Source: Polyangiaceae bacterium
Lineage (GTDB): Bacteria; Myxococcota_A; Polyangia; Polyangiales; Polyangiaceae
Assembly (NCBI GenBank): GCA_020633235.1
Contig: JACKEA010000001.1
Span: 1,240,001 to 1,304,000, forward strand
Length of the DNA: 64,000 nucleotides
Direction: 5' to 3'
Part shown: piece after piece, positions 23,611-33,968 of the stretch
Layout: every line of letters begins with the position of its first letter
Numbering within the stretch: position 1 is the stretch's first letter
Position numbers and translations under genes: made by a program
The notes under the pieces: model-generated
Databases searched by the model: none
What the model was told of the DNA's origin: nothing
What the model saw: the letters and a program-made list of their open reading frames with translations, nothing else

Positions 23611-24906
23611 ATGACCGACGACATCCAAAACGGAACCCAGCCGGGGCTGGTGGCCGACGCGGTTCGAGAGCTCGAGGGGGACCTGAAGAGCGAGAGCGGA
23701 GGGCGGCGTTGGCTCCGCCGCTTGCTCGTGGTCGGCGTGGTGGTGGGCCTCTTGGTCGCCTTCGTGGCGTGGCGCCGGGCCACCCGGCCGCCGCCGGAGC
23801 CGCGCTTCAAGACCGAGAAGATCGAGAAGCGTGACGTGGTGGAGCAAGTGCAGTCCACCGGCAGCGTGAAGCCGCTCACGGAGGTGCAGGTCGGCGCCCA
23901 GGTCTCGGGTCGCGTGGTGCGCGTGCTGGTCGACTTCAACAGCGTGGTGAAGAAGGGCGATCTGCTCGCGGAGATCGATCCCAGCCTGTTCGGCGCGCAG
24001 GTGAGCCAGGCCGGTGCCCAGCTGCGAGCCTCCAAGGCCAGCGAGAAGCGCGCGGAGGCGCGCCTCGCCACCGCCAAGATCAACTTGAACCGCCTCAAGG
24101 GTCTTCAGAAAGAAGGCATCGCTTCCAGCGCGGACGTGGACTCCGCCCAGGGCGAGTTCGACGTAGCGGAAGCGGACGTTTCGGCGGCCAAGGCGCAGAT
24201 CTCGCAGATCCAGGCGCAGCTCCGCTCTGCCCGGACCACCCTGGCGTACTCGCGCATCTACTCGCCCATCGACGGCGTGGTGATCAACCGCACGGTGGAG
24301 CCAGGGCAGACCGTGGCGGCGAGCTTTGCCGCGCCGGTGCTGTTCGTCATTGCTCAAGACTTGTCGAAGATGCAGGTGCTCGCGGACATCGACGAGGCCG
24401 ACGTCGGCAAGGTGGAAAAGGGCATGAAGGCCGACGTCGTGGTGGACGCGTTCCCGGGCGAGAAGTTCGCCGGCGAGGTGACGCAGATCCGCTACGCGCC
24501 CAACAACGTTCAGGGCGTGGTCACCTACTCCGCGGTGATCGACGTCGCCAATCCGGACTTGAAGCTGCGCCCGGGCATGACGGCCACGGTCACGATCAAG
24601 ACCCACGAGGCCAAGCAAGTGCTGGCCGTGCGCAACGCCGCGCTCCGCTTTCGCCCGCTGCCGGAGAAGGACGAAGACGGCAAGCCGAAGCCGGAGAAAC
24701 CGCCCGCGCCGCTGGAGCACGGCCAAGGGCGCCTGTATCAGATCACCGGCGGCGCCCAGGGCAGCGAGACGATCGCTCCCAAGGTCGTACCCATCGGTAT
24801 CACCGACGGCGTGTGGACGGCGCTCAAAGCCTCCGATCTCTCCGCCGGCGCGGAGGTCGTCGTCGAGCAACGCGAGGAAGACAAGAAGGCGTTCGGACTG
24901 TTCTGA
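23611..24906 (+). CDS. MacA-type periplasmic adaptor (HlyD/RND family)
   Basis: This is a 431-residue adaptor. A cytoplasmic N-terminus precedes a membrane anchor (about residues 35-53). The lipoyl halves are at TGSVKPLTEVQVGAQVSGRVVRV and YSRIYSPIDGVVINRTVEPGQTV, flanking a long coiled coil, followed by barrel and membrane-proximal domains. Such adaptors link an inner-membrane ABC pump (MacB type) to an outer-membrane channel for export of antibiotics, lipids or peptides. The TolC partner is not in the window. It is the first gene of a four-gene operon; the ATPase starts two bases after its stop. Confidence 0.9.
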   Translation: MTDDIQNGTQPGLVADAVRELEGDLKSESGGRRWLRRLLVVGVVVGLLVAFVAWRRATRPPPEPRFKTEKIEKRDVVEQVQSTGSVKPLTEVQVGAQVSGRVVRVLVDFNSVVKKGDLLAEIDPSLFGAQVSQAGAQLRASKASEKRAEARLATAKINLNRLKGLQKEGIASSADVDSAQGEFDVAEADVSAAKAQISQIQAQLRSARTTLAYSRIYSPIDGVVINRTVEPGQTVAASFAAPVLFVIAQDLSKMQVLADIDEADVGKVEKGMKADVVVDAFPGEKFAGEVTQIRYAPNNVQGVVTYSAVIDVANPDLKLRPGMTATVTIKTHEAKQVLAVRNAALRFRPLPEKDEDGKPKPEKPPAPLEHGQGRLYQITGGAQGSETIAPKVVPIGITDGVWTALKASDLSAGAEVVVEQREEDKKAFGLF

Positions 24907-24908
24907 CC

Positions 24909-25646
24909 ATGGCGGCGTTGATCGAGCTCAGCCACGTCAGCAAGGACTACGTCACGGGTCCCGAGGTGGTGCACGCGCTCCGGGACGTGAGCTTGTCGGT
25001 GGGGGAAGGGGAGCTGGTCGCCGTCGTGGGGCAGAGCGGCTCGGGCAAGAGCACGCTGATGAACATCTTGGGCTGCTTGGACCGGCCCACCCGCGGCCGC
25101 TACAGCCTGGGCGGCGTGGACGTGACCAAGCGCTCCGGAGATCAGCGCGCCCTGGTGCGTAATCGTCTCATCGGCTTCGTGTTCCAGGGCTTCAACCTAC
25201 TGCCGCGCACCACCGCCCTCGAGAACGTGGAGCTTCCGCTGGTGTACCGCGGCGTGAGCGCGCGGGAGCGCCGCCGCCGGGCCAAGGCGGCCCTCGCGCA
25301 GGTGGGCCTCGCGGACCGCGCGGGACACACACCGGCGCAGCTCTCCGGCGGGCAGCAGCAACGCGTCGCCATCGCGCGGGCCCTGGTGACCGATCCGCCG
25401 CTGCTGTTGGCGGACGAGCCCACCGGCAACCTCGACACGCGCACCAGCGATGAAGTGCTCGCGCTGCTTCAGGTGCTCAGCCGCGAGCGCGGCATCACGG
25501 TGCTGATCGTCACCCACGAGCCGGAGATCGCCGCCTGCTCGTCCCGCGTGGTCACCGTGCGCGACGGTCGCATCGAGAGCGACGAGCTGAACGCCGCCCC
25601 GCGCGACGCCGCGGAGGCGCTCGCCGCTCGGGGCAGCGCCGCATGA
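24909..25646 (+). CDS. MacB/LolD-type ABC transporter ATPase
   Basis: This is a 245-residue ATPase. It has Walker A GQSGSGKST, the Q-loop FVFQGFNLLP, signature LSGGQQQR, Walker B LLLADEPTGNLD and the H-loop THE. The long DEPTGNLD form is typical of the MacB/LolD/FtsE branch that powers mechanotransmission rather than substrate passage through the membrane. The start at 24909 follows the adaptor stop by two bases and gives the family N-terminus MAALIELSHVSKDY. The gene ends overlapping the first permease (ATGA). Confidence 0.92.
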   Translation: MAALIELSHVSKDYVTGPEVVHALRDVSLSVGEGELVAVVGQSGSGKSTLMNILGCLDRPTRGRYSLGGVDVTKRSGDQRALVRNRLIGFVFQGFNLLPRTTALENVELPLVYRGVSARERRRRAKAALAQVGLADRAGHTPAQLSGGQQQRVAIARALVTDPPLLLADEPTGNLDTRTSDEVLALLQVLSRERGITVLIVTHEPEIAACSSRVVTVRDGRIESDELNAAPRDAAEALAARGSAA

Positions 25647-26858
25647 GGCAGATCCTCACCAGCATCCGTCTGGCGCTCTCCGCCCTGCTCCGCTCCAAGA
25701 TCCGCTCAGCGCTCACGTCCCTGGGCATCCTGATCGGCATCGCCGCGGTGGTGGTGGTCACGGCGCTGGGCACCGGCGCGCGCAAGATCGTGAGCGACCA
25801 GATCGAGAGCCTGGGCTCGAACCTCTTGTTCGTGTTCTACAAGCCGGTGACCAAGAGCGGCGCCCGCGGTCGCCTCGGGACGGGGGGCGGCCTCTCGGAT
25901 CGCGACGCCGAGACCATCCGCCGCGAGGCCAGCGCCATCGACGACGTCACCGTGTACTCCGACGTGAACGCCCAGGTGGTGAGCGAGTACGGTAACGGGA
26001 AGATCACCGTCGTCGGCGCGGATGGCAGCTATTTTCGCGTGCGTAGCTTCGAGATCGATCGCGGTCGAGCCTTCACGGACTCCGAGGAGCAGACCAAGGC
26101 CAAGGTCGTGGTCATCGGGCCCACGGCCATCGAGAAGCTGTTCGGCAATCTGGATCCCATCGGTCACTGGATCCGCGTGGGCAAGCACCCGTTTCGCATC
26201 GTCGGCACCCTCAAGACCAAGGGGCAGTCGCCCTTCGAGGACCAAGACGATCGCATCATCATGCCCATCGGCACCTGGCGCTCGCGCGTCGTGCCCACCA
26301 ACGGGGATCGCATCCAGCTGATCATGGCTACGGCCAAGAGCGCCGGGGCCAACAAGCAAGCCGTCCGCCAAGTGGACGCGATCTTGCGCCAGCGGCGCGG
26401 CTTCCTCCAAGACGAAGAGCCGGATTTTCGCATCCGCACCCAAGAGGAATTCCAGAAGAGCCAGGAGGCCATCTTCGGGATCCTCACGGCGCTGTTGCTC
26501 TCGGTCGCGGCCATCTCGCTGTTCGTCGGCGGCGTGGGTGTGATGAACATCATGCTGGTGAACGTGACGGAGCGGACGCGGGAGATCGGCATCCGCATGG
26601 CCATCGGCGCCAAGCCCGGCGACATCCGCCTGCAGTTCCTGCTGGAGTCGATCGTGCTCACGCTGTTCGGCGGCTTCGCCGGCGTGGCCCTCGCGGCGGG
26701 GCTCATCGCGCTGCTCCGCGCGAAGCTCGGCTGGGCCATGAGCGTCAGCCCCACGGCCGTGGCGGTGGCCGTGGCCACCAGCGTGGTGGTCGGCTTGGTG
26801 TTCGGCTTCTGGCCCGCGCGGCGCGCCGCGCGGCTCGATCCCATCGAGGCCCTGCGTC

Positions 26859-26866
<8 letters not shown>
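25643..26866 (+). CDS. MacB-type permease (FtsX family), first copy
   Basis: This is a 407-residue protein with a MacB periplasmic domain between TM1 (about residues 20-45) and three C-terminal TMs. GGVGVMNIMLVNVTERTREIGIRMAIGAKPGDIRLQFLLE is the FtsX-family signature, and the C-terminal PARRAARLDPIEALRHE is conserved. It works with the preceding ATPase. Its 3' end overlaps the second permease by eight bases. Confidence 0.92.
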
Positions 26867-28094
<1,228 letters not shown>

Positions 28095-28110
28095 CGCCGC
28101 TTTTCATTTC

Positions 28111-28178
28111 TTGCCGGTCCGCCGCGGAAACGCCGCGCATCGCCGCCCGCGGCGCGGAGGTTCCGCGGCGGACCAACA
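28111..28178. repeat. Dispersed inverted-repeat element, copy 5 (complete)
   Basis: TTGCCGGTCCGCCGCGGAA faces TTCCGCGGCGGACCAACA across 68 bases. It lies between the converging permease and S1-protein genes, where a bidirectional terminator would be expected. Confidence 0.7.
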
Positions 28179-28276
28179 TCATCATGGACACGATGCGGCG
28201 TGGACGGGAGGCGGAGCTACGTGGAGGGCGCGAGCGATTCCCCGACGAGCCTCGCGTCGGACGGAGCTGGCGGTCG

Positions 28277-30064
28277 TCAGTCCCCGGCGTTGGGGAACTT
28301 CTTCTTGAGCAGATCCCCCAAGGTGCCGAAGCCGCCCTCGCGCTGTAGCGCTTGACGGTACTCGCGGTGCGCCTTGCGCTCCTCGTCGTCCTTCATGGCG
28401 CGGATGCTGAGCTTGGGCTCGCCCCGGCGCGGATCCACGTCGATGATCTTGGCGTCCAGCTGGCTGCCGATCTTGAAGGCCTTGCGCAGATCGGTGCCGC
28501 GCTGGGTGCCCGTCTGGCCGGCGGGGATGAAGCCGCGGGCGGCGCGACCGGTGACACCGAGAACACGCACCACCAGGCCGGAGCCTTCGGGCTTGGCGAC
28601 CTCCACCTTGACGATCTGATTGCGCGCGACCTTTTGGGGAGCTTCTTCCGCTTGCTCCGCTGGCGGCGCGGGGTGCAGGGCGATGCGCTTGTTGCGCGTG
28701 TCGAAGTGGTGGACCACCACCTCGATGTCCTGGCCCTCCGTCGCGATCTCCTTCGGATGCTCCACGCGGTTGAAGGAGAGATCCGAAACGTGGATGAGGC
28801 CGTCCACGCCGCTGTCGAGCTGGACGAACACGCCGAAGTCCTCCACCCGCACGACCTTGCCGGTGTGGCGCGAGCCCGGCGCGTACTTCTGCTTGGCCTC
28901 CGCCCAGGGATCCTCGATGAGGGCCTTGCGGCTGAGCCAGATCTTCCCCTTCTCGTCGATCTTGGTGATCTTCACCTCGATCTGATCGCCGGGCTTGAAC
29001 AGCTCCGCCATCCGAGCGCGGGCGTCGTGGCTGGCCTCCGACACGTGGACCAGGCCTTCGAGGTTCTCGGCCTCGGGCAGGGCCACGAAGGCGCCCCACT
29101 CCACCACGGTACGGACCACGCCCTTCATGTCCTGCCCCTCTTGGAGCAGGCCCAGGGCGTGCTTGCGGCGCTCGTGGGCCTCCGCCTCCAGCATCGGGCG
29201 ACGGGTGACCACGATGTCCCGCCCTCCGCTCTTGAAGTGTACGACCTTGAAGTCGAGCACCTGGCCGAGGAGCGCGGCGAAGTTCGCCTGGTTCGGATGC
29301 AGATCCATGCCCGAAGCGGGGGCGAAGGCACGCAGGCCGCGGATGTCGACCTCCACGCCGCCCTTGATGACGCCGGTGATGAGACCCGGGATCAGCGTGC
29401 CGTCCTTCGCGGACATCTCCACGAAGGGCTTGGCTTCTTCTTCTCGCAGCGGCTTGCGCGTGAGCACCACGAGCCCGCCGCGGGCGCCGTCGTTGTGCAC
29501 GCGGGCCACGAAGCGATCGCCGACGGAGGGGATCAGATCGTCCGGCTCCATCTCCGTGCGATCGAAGATGGCCAGGGCCTTGCCGCCGAGATCCACCATC
29601 ACGGCGGTGTCCAACACGGCGGTGACCTTGCCGAACACTTCTTCGCCAACGTGGAACGGCGCGCGCTCGTTGGCGGGGCGCTGGGCAGGGTGCTCACCGC
29701 CCGGCTTCTTCTTGCGCTTCTTGCGCTTCTTCTTCTTCTTGCCGCCTTCACCCGCCGCGGCTTCCGCAGCCGCCGCGGGCGCGGTGCTCTGCTCGACCGG
29801 CGCGCCGGCTTCTGCCGCCGCTTCCGCGGGCGTGCTCGCTTCCGCGGGCGCGCTCGCTTCCGCGGGCGCGCTCGCTTCCGCGGGCGCGCTCGCTTCTGCG
29901 GGCGTGCCGGCCTCCGCGGGCGCGCTCGCCTCCGCGGGCGTGCTCGCTTCGCTCGGCGTGGTCGATGTGGAAGGGGCGTCGGCCGCGCGAGGCTCTTCCG
30001 GCGGCGTGGCTTCGGTCGCCTCGCCGGGGGCAGCGTTGTCGGGGCCGTGTTCTCCAGAGGTCAT
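28277..30064 (-). CDS. Multi-S1-domain RNA-binding protein (RpsA-like)
   Basis: This is a 595-residue protein. The N-terminal 100 residues are low complexity: seven A[SG][TA]PAE repeats, Ala/Glu, then a KKKKKRKKRKKK tract. Four S1 folds are clear (GEEVFGKVTAVLDTAVMVDLG; PGLITGVIKGGVEVDIRG; MKGVVRTVVEWGAFVAL; HTGKVVRVEDFGVFVQL) and one or two weaker ones follow (KVEVAKPEGSGLVVRV; IGSQLDAKIIDVDPRRG). It likely binds mRNA or acts at the ribosome like bS1. ATG 30064 is chosen because the frame upstream overlaps the Mrp gene. Confidence 0.87.
   Translation of the reverse strand: MTSGEHGPDNAAPGEATEATPPEEPRAADAPSTSTTPSEASTPAEASAPAEAGTPAEASAPAEASAPAEASAPAEASTPAEAAAEAGAPVEQSTAPAAAAEAAAGEGGKKKKKRKKRKKKPGGEHPAQRPANERAPFHVGEEVFGKVTAVLDTAVMVDLGGKALAIFDRTEMEPDDLIPSVGDRFVARVHNDGARGGLVVLTRKPLREEEAKPFVEMSAKDGTLIPGLITGVIKGGVEVDIRGLRAFAPASGMDLHPNQANFAALLGQVLDFKVVHFKSGGRDIVVTRRPMLEAEAHERRKHALGLLQEGQDMKGVVRTVVEWGAFVALPEAENLEGLVHVSEASHDARARMAELFKPGDQIEVKITKIDEKGKIWLSRKALIEDPWAEAKQKYAPGSRHTGKVVRVEDFGVFVQLDSGVDGLIHVSDLSFNRVEHPKEIATEGQDIEVVVHHFDTRNKRIALHPAPPAEQAEEAPQKVARNQIVKVEVAKPEGSGLVVRVLGVTGRAARGFIPAGQTGTQRGTDLRKAFKIGSQLDAKIIDVDPRRGEPKLSIRAMKDDEERKAHREYRQALQREGGFGTLGDLLKKKFPNAGD
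29822..29947. repeat. 18-base tandem repeat inside the S1-protein gene
   Basis: Seven imperfect 18-base units (core GCTCGCTTCCGCGGGCGC) encode A[SG][TA]PAE hexapeptides. The lack of spacers and the coding frame show this is a protein repeat, not a CRISPR array. Confidence 0.8.
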
Positions 30065-30137
30065 GACGGGTCCGCTATGGGGGTTCGCCGTATAACGCGC
30101 CTGCTCTCGGGTGCCAATCGCGACGCGCACTCGGGGT

Positions 30138-31013
30138 TCAGCGAGTGATGGGCAGATGTTTGTTGACGCCCCCGGTGCGATCGATGCTGAGGCCCTGGGC
30201 CTGGGTGTTCTGCCGCTCGATTTCCTCCACCAGGCGGTCCGCGACCTCGATGAACGCCTTGGCGATTTCCGAGCCGGGTGAGGCCTGGACCACGGGCGTG
30301 CCCGCGTCCCCCCACTTTCGGACGTCCGGGTGCAGCGGGATCTGGCCGAGGAGCGGTGCCCCCGCGAGCTCCGCGACCTTTTGCCCGCCGCCGCTGCCGA
30401 ACAGCTCGTGGCGTTTGTCGCAGCCGTCACACACGAAGTAGCTCTCGTTCTCGACGATGCCGGTGATCGGGATGCCGACCTTCTGGCACATGCTGACGGC
30501 CTTGTAGACGTCCATCAGCGCCACCTCCTGCGGCGTGGTCACCATCACGGCGCCGTTGGTGCGCACCTGCTGAGAGAGGGTGAGGGCGATGTCGCCGGTG
30601 CCCGGCGGCAAGTCGAGCACGAGAAAATCGAGCTCGCCCCAGGCGACGTCCTTCAAGAATTGCATCAAGGCGCCCTGCAGCATGGGGCCGCGCCACACCA
30701 CGGCGCTCTTGGGATCTTCCAGCAAGAAGCCGATGCTCATCAGCGAAAGGCCGAAGCGGCTGAGCGGCTTGATCTGGGTGCCGTCGCTCATCGGCTGGCC
30801 GGTGATGCCGAGCATGGTGGGCACGCTGGGCCCGTACATGTCCGCGTCCAGGAGCCCGGTGCGGTAGCCACGGCGCACCAGCGCCAGTGCCAGGTTCGCG
30901 GCGACGGTGCTCTTGCCGACGCCACCCTTGCCGCTCATCACCAGGATGATGTTCTTGACGCTGGGGACGGGATCGCCGTCGGCGATGGGGCGACCGGAAA
31001 CGGGCTCGGACAT
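30138..31013 (-). CDS. mrp: Mrp/NBP35-family Fe-S carrier ATPase
   Basis: This is a 291-residue P-loop ATPase of the Mrp/ApbC family. It has the deviant Walker A MSGKGGVGKST near residues 26-36, DADMYGPSVP, LVLDLPPGTGD and the CxxC motif CDGC that binds the bridging Fe-S cluster. It carries clusters to apo-proteins in the cytoplasm. The N-terminal DUF59 domain seen in some Mrp proteins is missing. It is a single gene upstream of the S1 protein gene. Confidence 0.93.
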   Translation of the reverse strand: MSEPVSGRPIADGDPVPSVKNIILVMSGKGGVGKSTVAANLALALVRRGYRTGLLDADMYGPSVPTMLGITGQPMSDGTQIKPLSRFGLSLMSIGFLLEDPKSAVVWRGPMLQGALMQFLKDVAWGELDFLVLDLPPGTGDIALTLSQQVRTNGAVMVTTPQEVALMDVYKAVSMCQKVGIPITGIVENESYFVCDGCDKRHELFGSGGGQKVAELAGAPLLGQIPLHPDVRKWGDAGTPVVQASPGSEIAKAFIEVADRLVEEIERQNTQAQGLSIDRTGGVNKHLPITR

Positions 31014-31019
31014 GCCGGT

Positions 31020-31048
31020 TCGTTAGGACCAGTCGCGGGGGCTGTCAA
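31020..31048 (-). promoter_or_regulatory. Possible promoter of mrp
   Basis: On the minus strand TTGACA (31048-31043), 17 bases, then TAACGA (31025-31020). The -35 is perfect but the -10 is poor. A start only a few bases before ATG 31013 would make the transcript leaderless. Confidence 0.35.
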
Positions 31049-31050
31049 CG

Positions 31051-32289
31051 TCACAGCACGCCGCTGAGCCACGCCAGCGCGATCCCCACACCAAAGCCGC
31101 CCAGCAGGGCGAGCCACGGCGCCAGGCGACCCTTCTCCGATGGCTCGTGCTCGGAGGCTCGCGTGGGAGGCGCCGTCGAGGCGTGGCGTTCTTCCACCTC
31201 CGGGCCCACCGGAAGGGGAGTCCCCGGGGCCAGCCCGAAGGACTCCGCATCCAAGTGGGGCGCGGAAGGCGCTCGGGGGATCTTGGGCTCGAACAACAGA
31301 TCTTCCGACAGGGTCATCGCGGAAGCATCGAAATGCAGCGTGTCTTCGCTCGGGAAGCTGTCGAAGCGCGGCGCCCGCTTCACGTCCACCAGCGGGATCG
31401 GCTCCGCGCTGACCTCGGAGCGCATGCTGGGCAGGTACTCCCAGCTCACGAAGGGCACCAGCCGCGCCCCGAGGGCGCTCGCGCTCTGGGGGCGATCGTC
31501 CGGGTCGACGGCGAGGGCATCCTCCACCACTTCCGTGAGCGCTTCGGGCAGGTCCGGCCGGAGCTCCGCGAGCGGCGTGTGGCGCCCGCGCACCACTGCC
31601 GTCAACAGCTCCATGGGCGACGCGCCGCTGGCAGGGCGCACCCCGCTCAAGAGCTCGTACAAGAGCACGCCGGCAGCGTAGACGTCCGCCCGGGCATCGA
31701 CTTCGCGGCCGAGCACCTGTTCCGGCGCCATGTACACCGGGGTGCCCAATAGCGCGCCGTCCGCCAGCGCGTCCTCGCTCCGATCCAGGATGCCCTTGGC
31801 GATCCCGAAGTCGAGCACCTTCACCCGCGGCCGGTCCGGCTCCGGATGCGTCACCATCACGTTCGTCGGCTTCAGGTCGCGGTGGACGATGCCGGCCACG
31901 TGCGCCGCGCTCAAGGCGCTCAGCACCTGCAGCATCAGCTCGCAGGCGTAGGGGTAGGGGAGCGGCCCGCGGCTCTCGAGCAGCTCCGCGAGCGTTTCAC
32001 CGCTGAGCAGCTCCATCACCATGTAGGCAACGTCGTGCTCGTCGATGCCCACGTCGTAGATGTCGACGACGTTCTTGTGGCGCACCGTCGCCGCGGCGCG
32101 CGCCTCCGCCAAGAAGCGCGCCTGGATCTGCGGATGACGCCCGAGCTCTCGGTGCAGGATCTTGAGGGCGACGCGCCGCCCCGTCAGGGCGTGCTCGGCC
32201 TCGTACACGGTGGCCGACCCTCCCACCCCGAGCTCTCCGCACAGCGCGTACTTACCAGCGACCAGGTCTAGCTCTCGAGCGTGGGTCAT
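31051..32289 (-). CDS. Tail-anchored Ser/Thr protein kinase
   Basis: This is a 412-residue kinase. It has the Gly loop GVGGSATVY, Lys43, IVHRDLKPTN, DFG and GTPVYMAPEQ. After the catalytic domain comes a Pro/Ser/Glu-rich region and a hydrophobic helix at the extreme C-terminus (APWLALLGGFGVGIALAWL), so the protein is tail-anchored with almost no external part. It should sense cytoplasmic rather than external signals. It lies leftward, 37 bases before mrp. Confidence 0.9.
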   Translation of the reverse strand: MTHARELDLVAGKYALCGELGVGGSATVYEAEHALTGRRVALKILHRELGRHPQIQARFLAEARAAATVRHKNVVDIYDVGIDEHDVAYMVMELLSGETLAELLESRGPLPYPYACELMLQVLSALSAAHVAGIVHRDLKPTNVMVTHPEPDRPRVKVLDFGIAKGILDRSEDALADGALLGTPVYMAPEQVLGREVDARADVYAAGVLLYELLSGVRPASGASPMELLTAVVRGRHTPLAELRPDLPEALTEVVEDALAVDPDDRPQSASALGARLVPFVSWEYLPSMRSEVSAEPIPLVDVKRAPRFDSFPSEDTLHFDASAMTLSEDLLFEPKIPRAPSAPHLDAESFGLAPGTPLPVGPEVEERHASTAPPTRASEHEPSEKGRLAPWLALLGGFGVGIALAWLSGVL

Positions 32290-32366
32290 GGCTTTGCACC
32301 ATGTGGAGAGAACGACCCGAGCCGTCAGCCCTTGAGCAAAAAGAGCCTACCGAGCTTTCGAGAGCA

Positions 32367-32429
32367 TGTCGGTCCGCCGCGGAACCTCGCGAATCGCCAG
32401 CGCGACGGGGCTCGCGCCGGACCGACAAA
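32367..32429. repeat. Dispersed inverted-repeat element, copy 6 (complete)
   Basis: The left arm TGTCGGTCCGCCGCGGAA and the right arm GCGCCGGACCGACAAA are separated by a short middle (63 bases overall). It follows the terminator of the Cys-rich lipoprotein gene. Confidence 0.75.
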
Positions 32430-32431
32430 CC

Positions 32432-32469
32432 CACAAAAACAAACCGGCGCGCCCCGAAGGACGCGCCGG
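32432..32469 (-). terminator. Rho-independent terminator of the Cys/Gly-repeat gene
   Basis: On the minus strand a stem of CCGGCGCG paired with CGCGCCGG (32444-32469) is followed by TTTGTTTTTGTGG. This is a textbook intrinsic terminator 25 bases past the stop at 32494. Confidence 0.85.
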
Positions 32470-32493
32470 CTCGTTCTGACGGGGCTATCGGGC

Positions 32494-33807
32494 TCAGCCC
32501 GCGGAGCCCTCGCCCTTCACGCTGGCGCTGGCGTTGACCGAGACGTTGATCGACGCGGAGGCCTGGCCTGCCACATCGAAGGCGCCCGCGAAGCACACCG
32601 CGCCGGCCGCAGATAGGTCTGCTGCCGCCTGAAGCGACGCGCCCACCTGGGAAGCGAGGTTCAGGATCGGGTCCTTGAGCGTAAGGGTCATGTTGAGCGC
32701 GGCCGCGATGTCGCCGCCGTGCGCCTTGAGCGCCGCGTACAGCTCTGCGTCGCCGTTCACCTTGATGATGGCCTCGCCGCCGCAGTCCACGCTGGCCGAA
32801 GCCTGAGCGTCACAGGAGCCCTGACACTCCGCGTCGACCTCGCAGTTCAGCTTTCCTTCACAGTGCGGCTCGGTGTAGTCCACCGAGCAGCCACCAGTGC
32901 AGGTGCCTTCGCACGTGGCGGGAGTCACTGCGCAGGTGCCGCTGCAGGTACCCTGGCAGTTCACACCGGCGTCCGCCGTGCACTTGCCAGTGCACTGACC
33001 GGTGCAGCCACCTTCGAAGTTCCCGCTGCACTGCGCCGAACAGCTGCCCGAAGCCGCGCCACCGGTGCAGCTGCCTTCGCACTTGCCCTTGCAGTTGCCC
33101 GCAGCGCTGCCGCTGGTGGCGGTGCCGTCGCAAGTGCCTTCGCAGGTGCCTTCGCAAGTGCCGCTGAAGCTCGCGCTGCAGCCAGCGTCGCAGGTGCCTT
33201 CCCAGGTCGGTGCGTCGCAGGTGCCGGTGCACGAGCCCGAGCAACTGATCGCGGCGGTTGCTTCGCAGGTGCCCTTGCACTCGCCCTCACACGCGACCGA
33301 CGGGGCCGTGCAGGAGCCGCTGCACTCCGCGGAGCACTTGCCCGAGAGCTCCCCAGGCGTACACGACGCCGCGATGTCGCAGTTGGCGGCCGCGGCGCAC
33401 TTCGCTTGGCAGTTGGCCTGTACCGAAGCGTTCACCTTGCACGAGTAGGTGGCCGAGACGCTGACGGTGACGCCCGCGTCGAGGGCGCTCTTCACGCGGG
33501 CATTGAGCACGCCGCAGGCGCCCGCAGCGTCCGTCTTGCTCGTGTCCAGCCCGAGGTCAGCGTTGATCGCGTTGCACGTGGTTGCCCACTTGGCTTCCAG
33601 CTTCAGAGCAGCCGCTTTGAGGTCGGCCGCCGCATCGGCGAACGCCTTGATTTTGGCGTCCGCCTTGGCGGACACATCCAACCCGTCGCAGCCCTTGGCT
33701 GCGTTGGCCGCGTCCTCGGCGCTGCTACAGCCGCCCGCGAGCGGAACGACCAGGGCCGCCACCAGGGCGGGACCAGCCAAGAACCGGAAAGAGTTCGTCT
33801 TCTTCAT
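32494..33807 (-). CDS. Cys/Gly-repeat lipoprotein
   Basis: This is a 437-residue lipoprotein (signal ending LAGGCSS). Residues about 130-340 hold a dense array of short Cys repeats of the form CxGxC, such as CEGTCEGTCDGT and CTGQCTGKCT, with spacing of mostly three residues. Flanking regions are Ala-rich helices without Cys. The repeats would form many disulfides or bind metal at the cell surface. No enzyme motif is seen. A strong terminator follows; the next gene upstream is also Cys-rich. Confidence 0.8.
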   Translation of the reverse strand: MKKTNSFRFLAGPALVAALVVPLAGGCSSAEDAANAAKGCDGLDVSAKADAKIKAFADAAADLKAAALKLEAKWATTCNAINADLGLDTSKTDAAGACGVLNARVKSALDAGVTVSVSATYSCKVNASVQANCQAKCAAAANCDIAASCTPGELSGKCSAECSGSCTAPSVACEGECKGTCEATAAISCSGSCTGTCDAPTWEGTCDAGCSASFSGTCEGTCEGTCDGTATSGSAAGNCKGKCEGSCTGGAASGSCSAQCSGNFEGGCTGQCTGKCTADAGVNCQGTCSGTCAVTPATCEGTCTGGCSVDYTEPHCEGKLNCEVDAECQGSCDAQASASVDCGGEAIIKVNGDAELYAALKAHGGDIAAALNMTLTLKDPILNLASQVGASLQAAADLSAAGAVCFAGAFDVAGQASASINVSVNASASVKGEGSAG

Positions 33808-33968
33808 AACTCAAGCACTCCTTGTTCCCCTGAATCACCCGAGCGGGCCGAGCCCGCAGGGAAGTTGGACGACCCGGCGCCCAACCCGATGCAAGGCTAA
33901 CCCGGCGCGGCCGACTGTCCAAACCCCAGCGGACTTTTCGAATGAGGTCGTACGGATAGCGCCCCGCG

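Noticed and set aside
29822..29947. Regular repeats resembling a CRISPR array
   Set aside because: The 18-base units are contiguous, in frame and encode A[SG][TA]PAE; there are no spacers.
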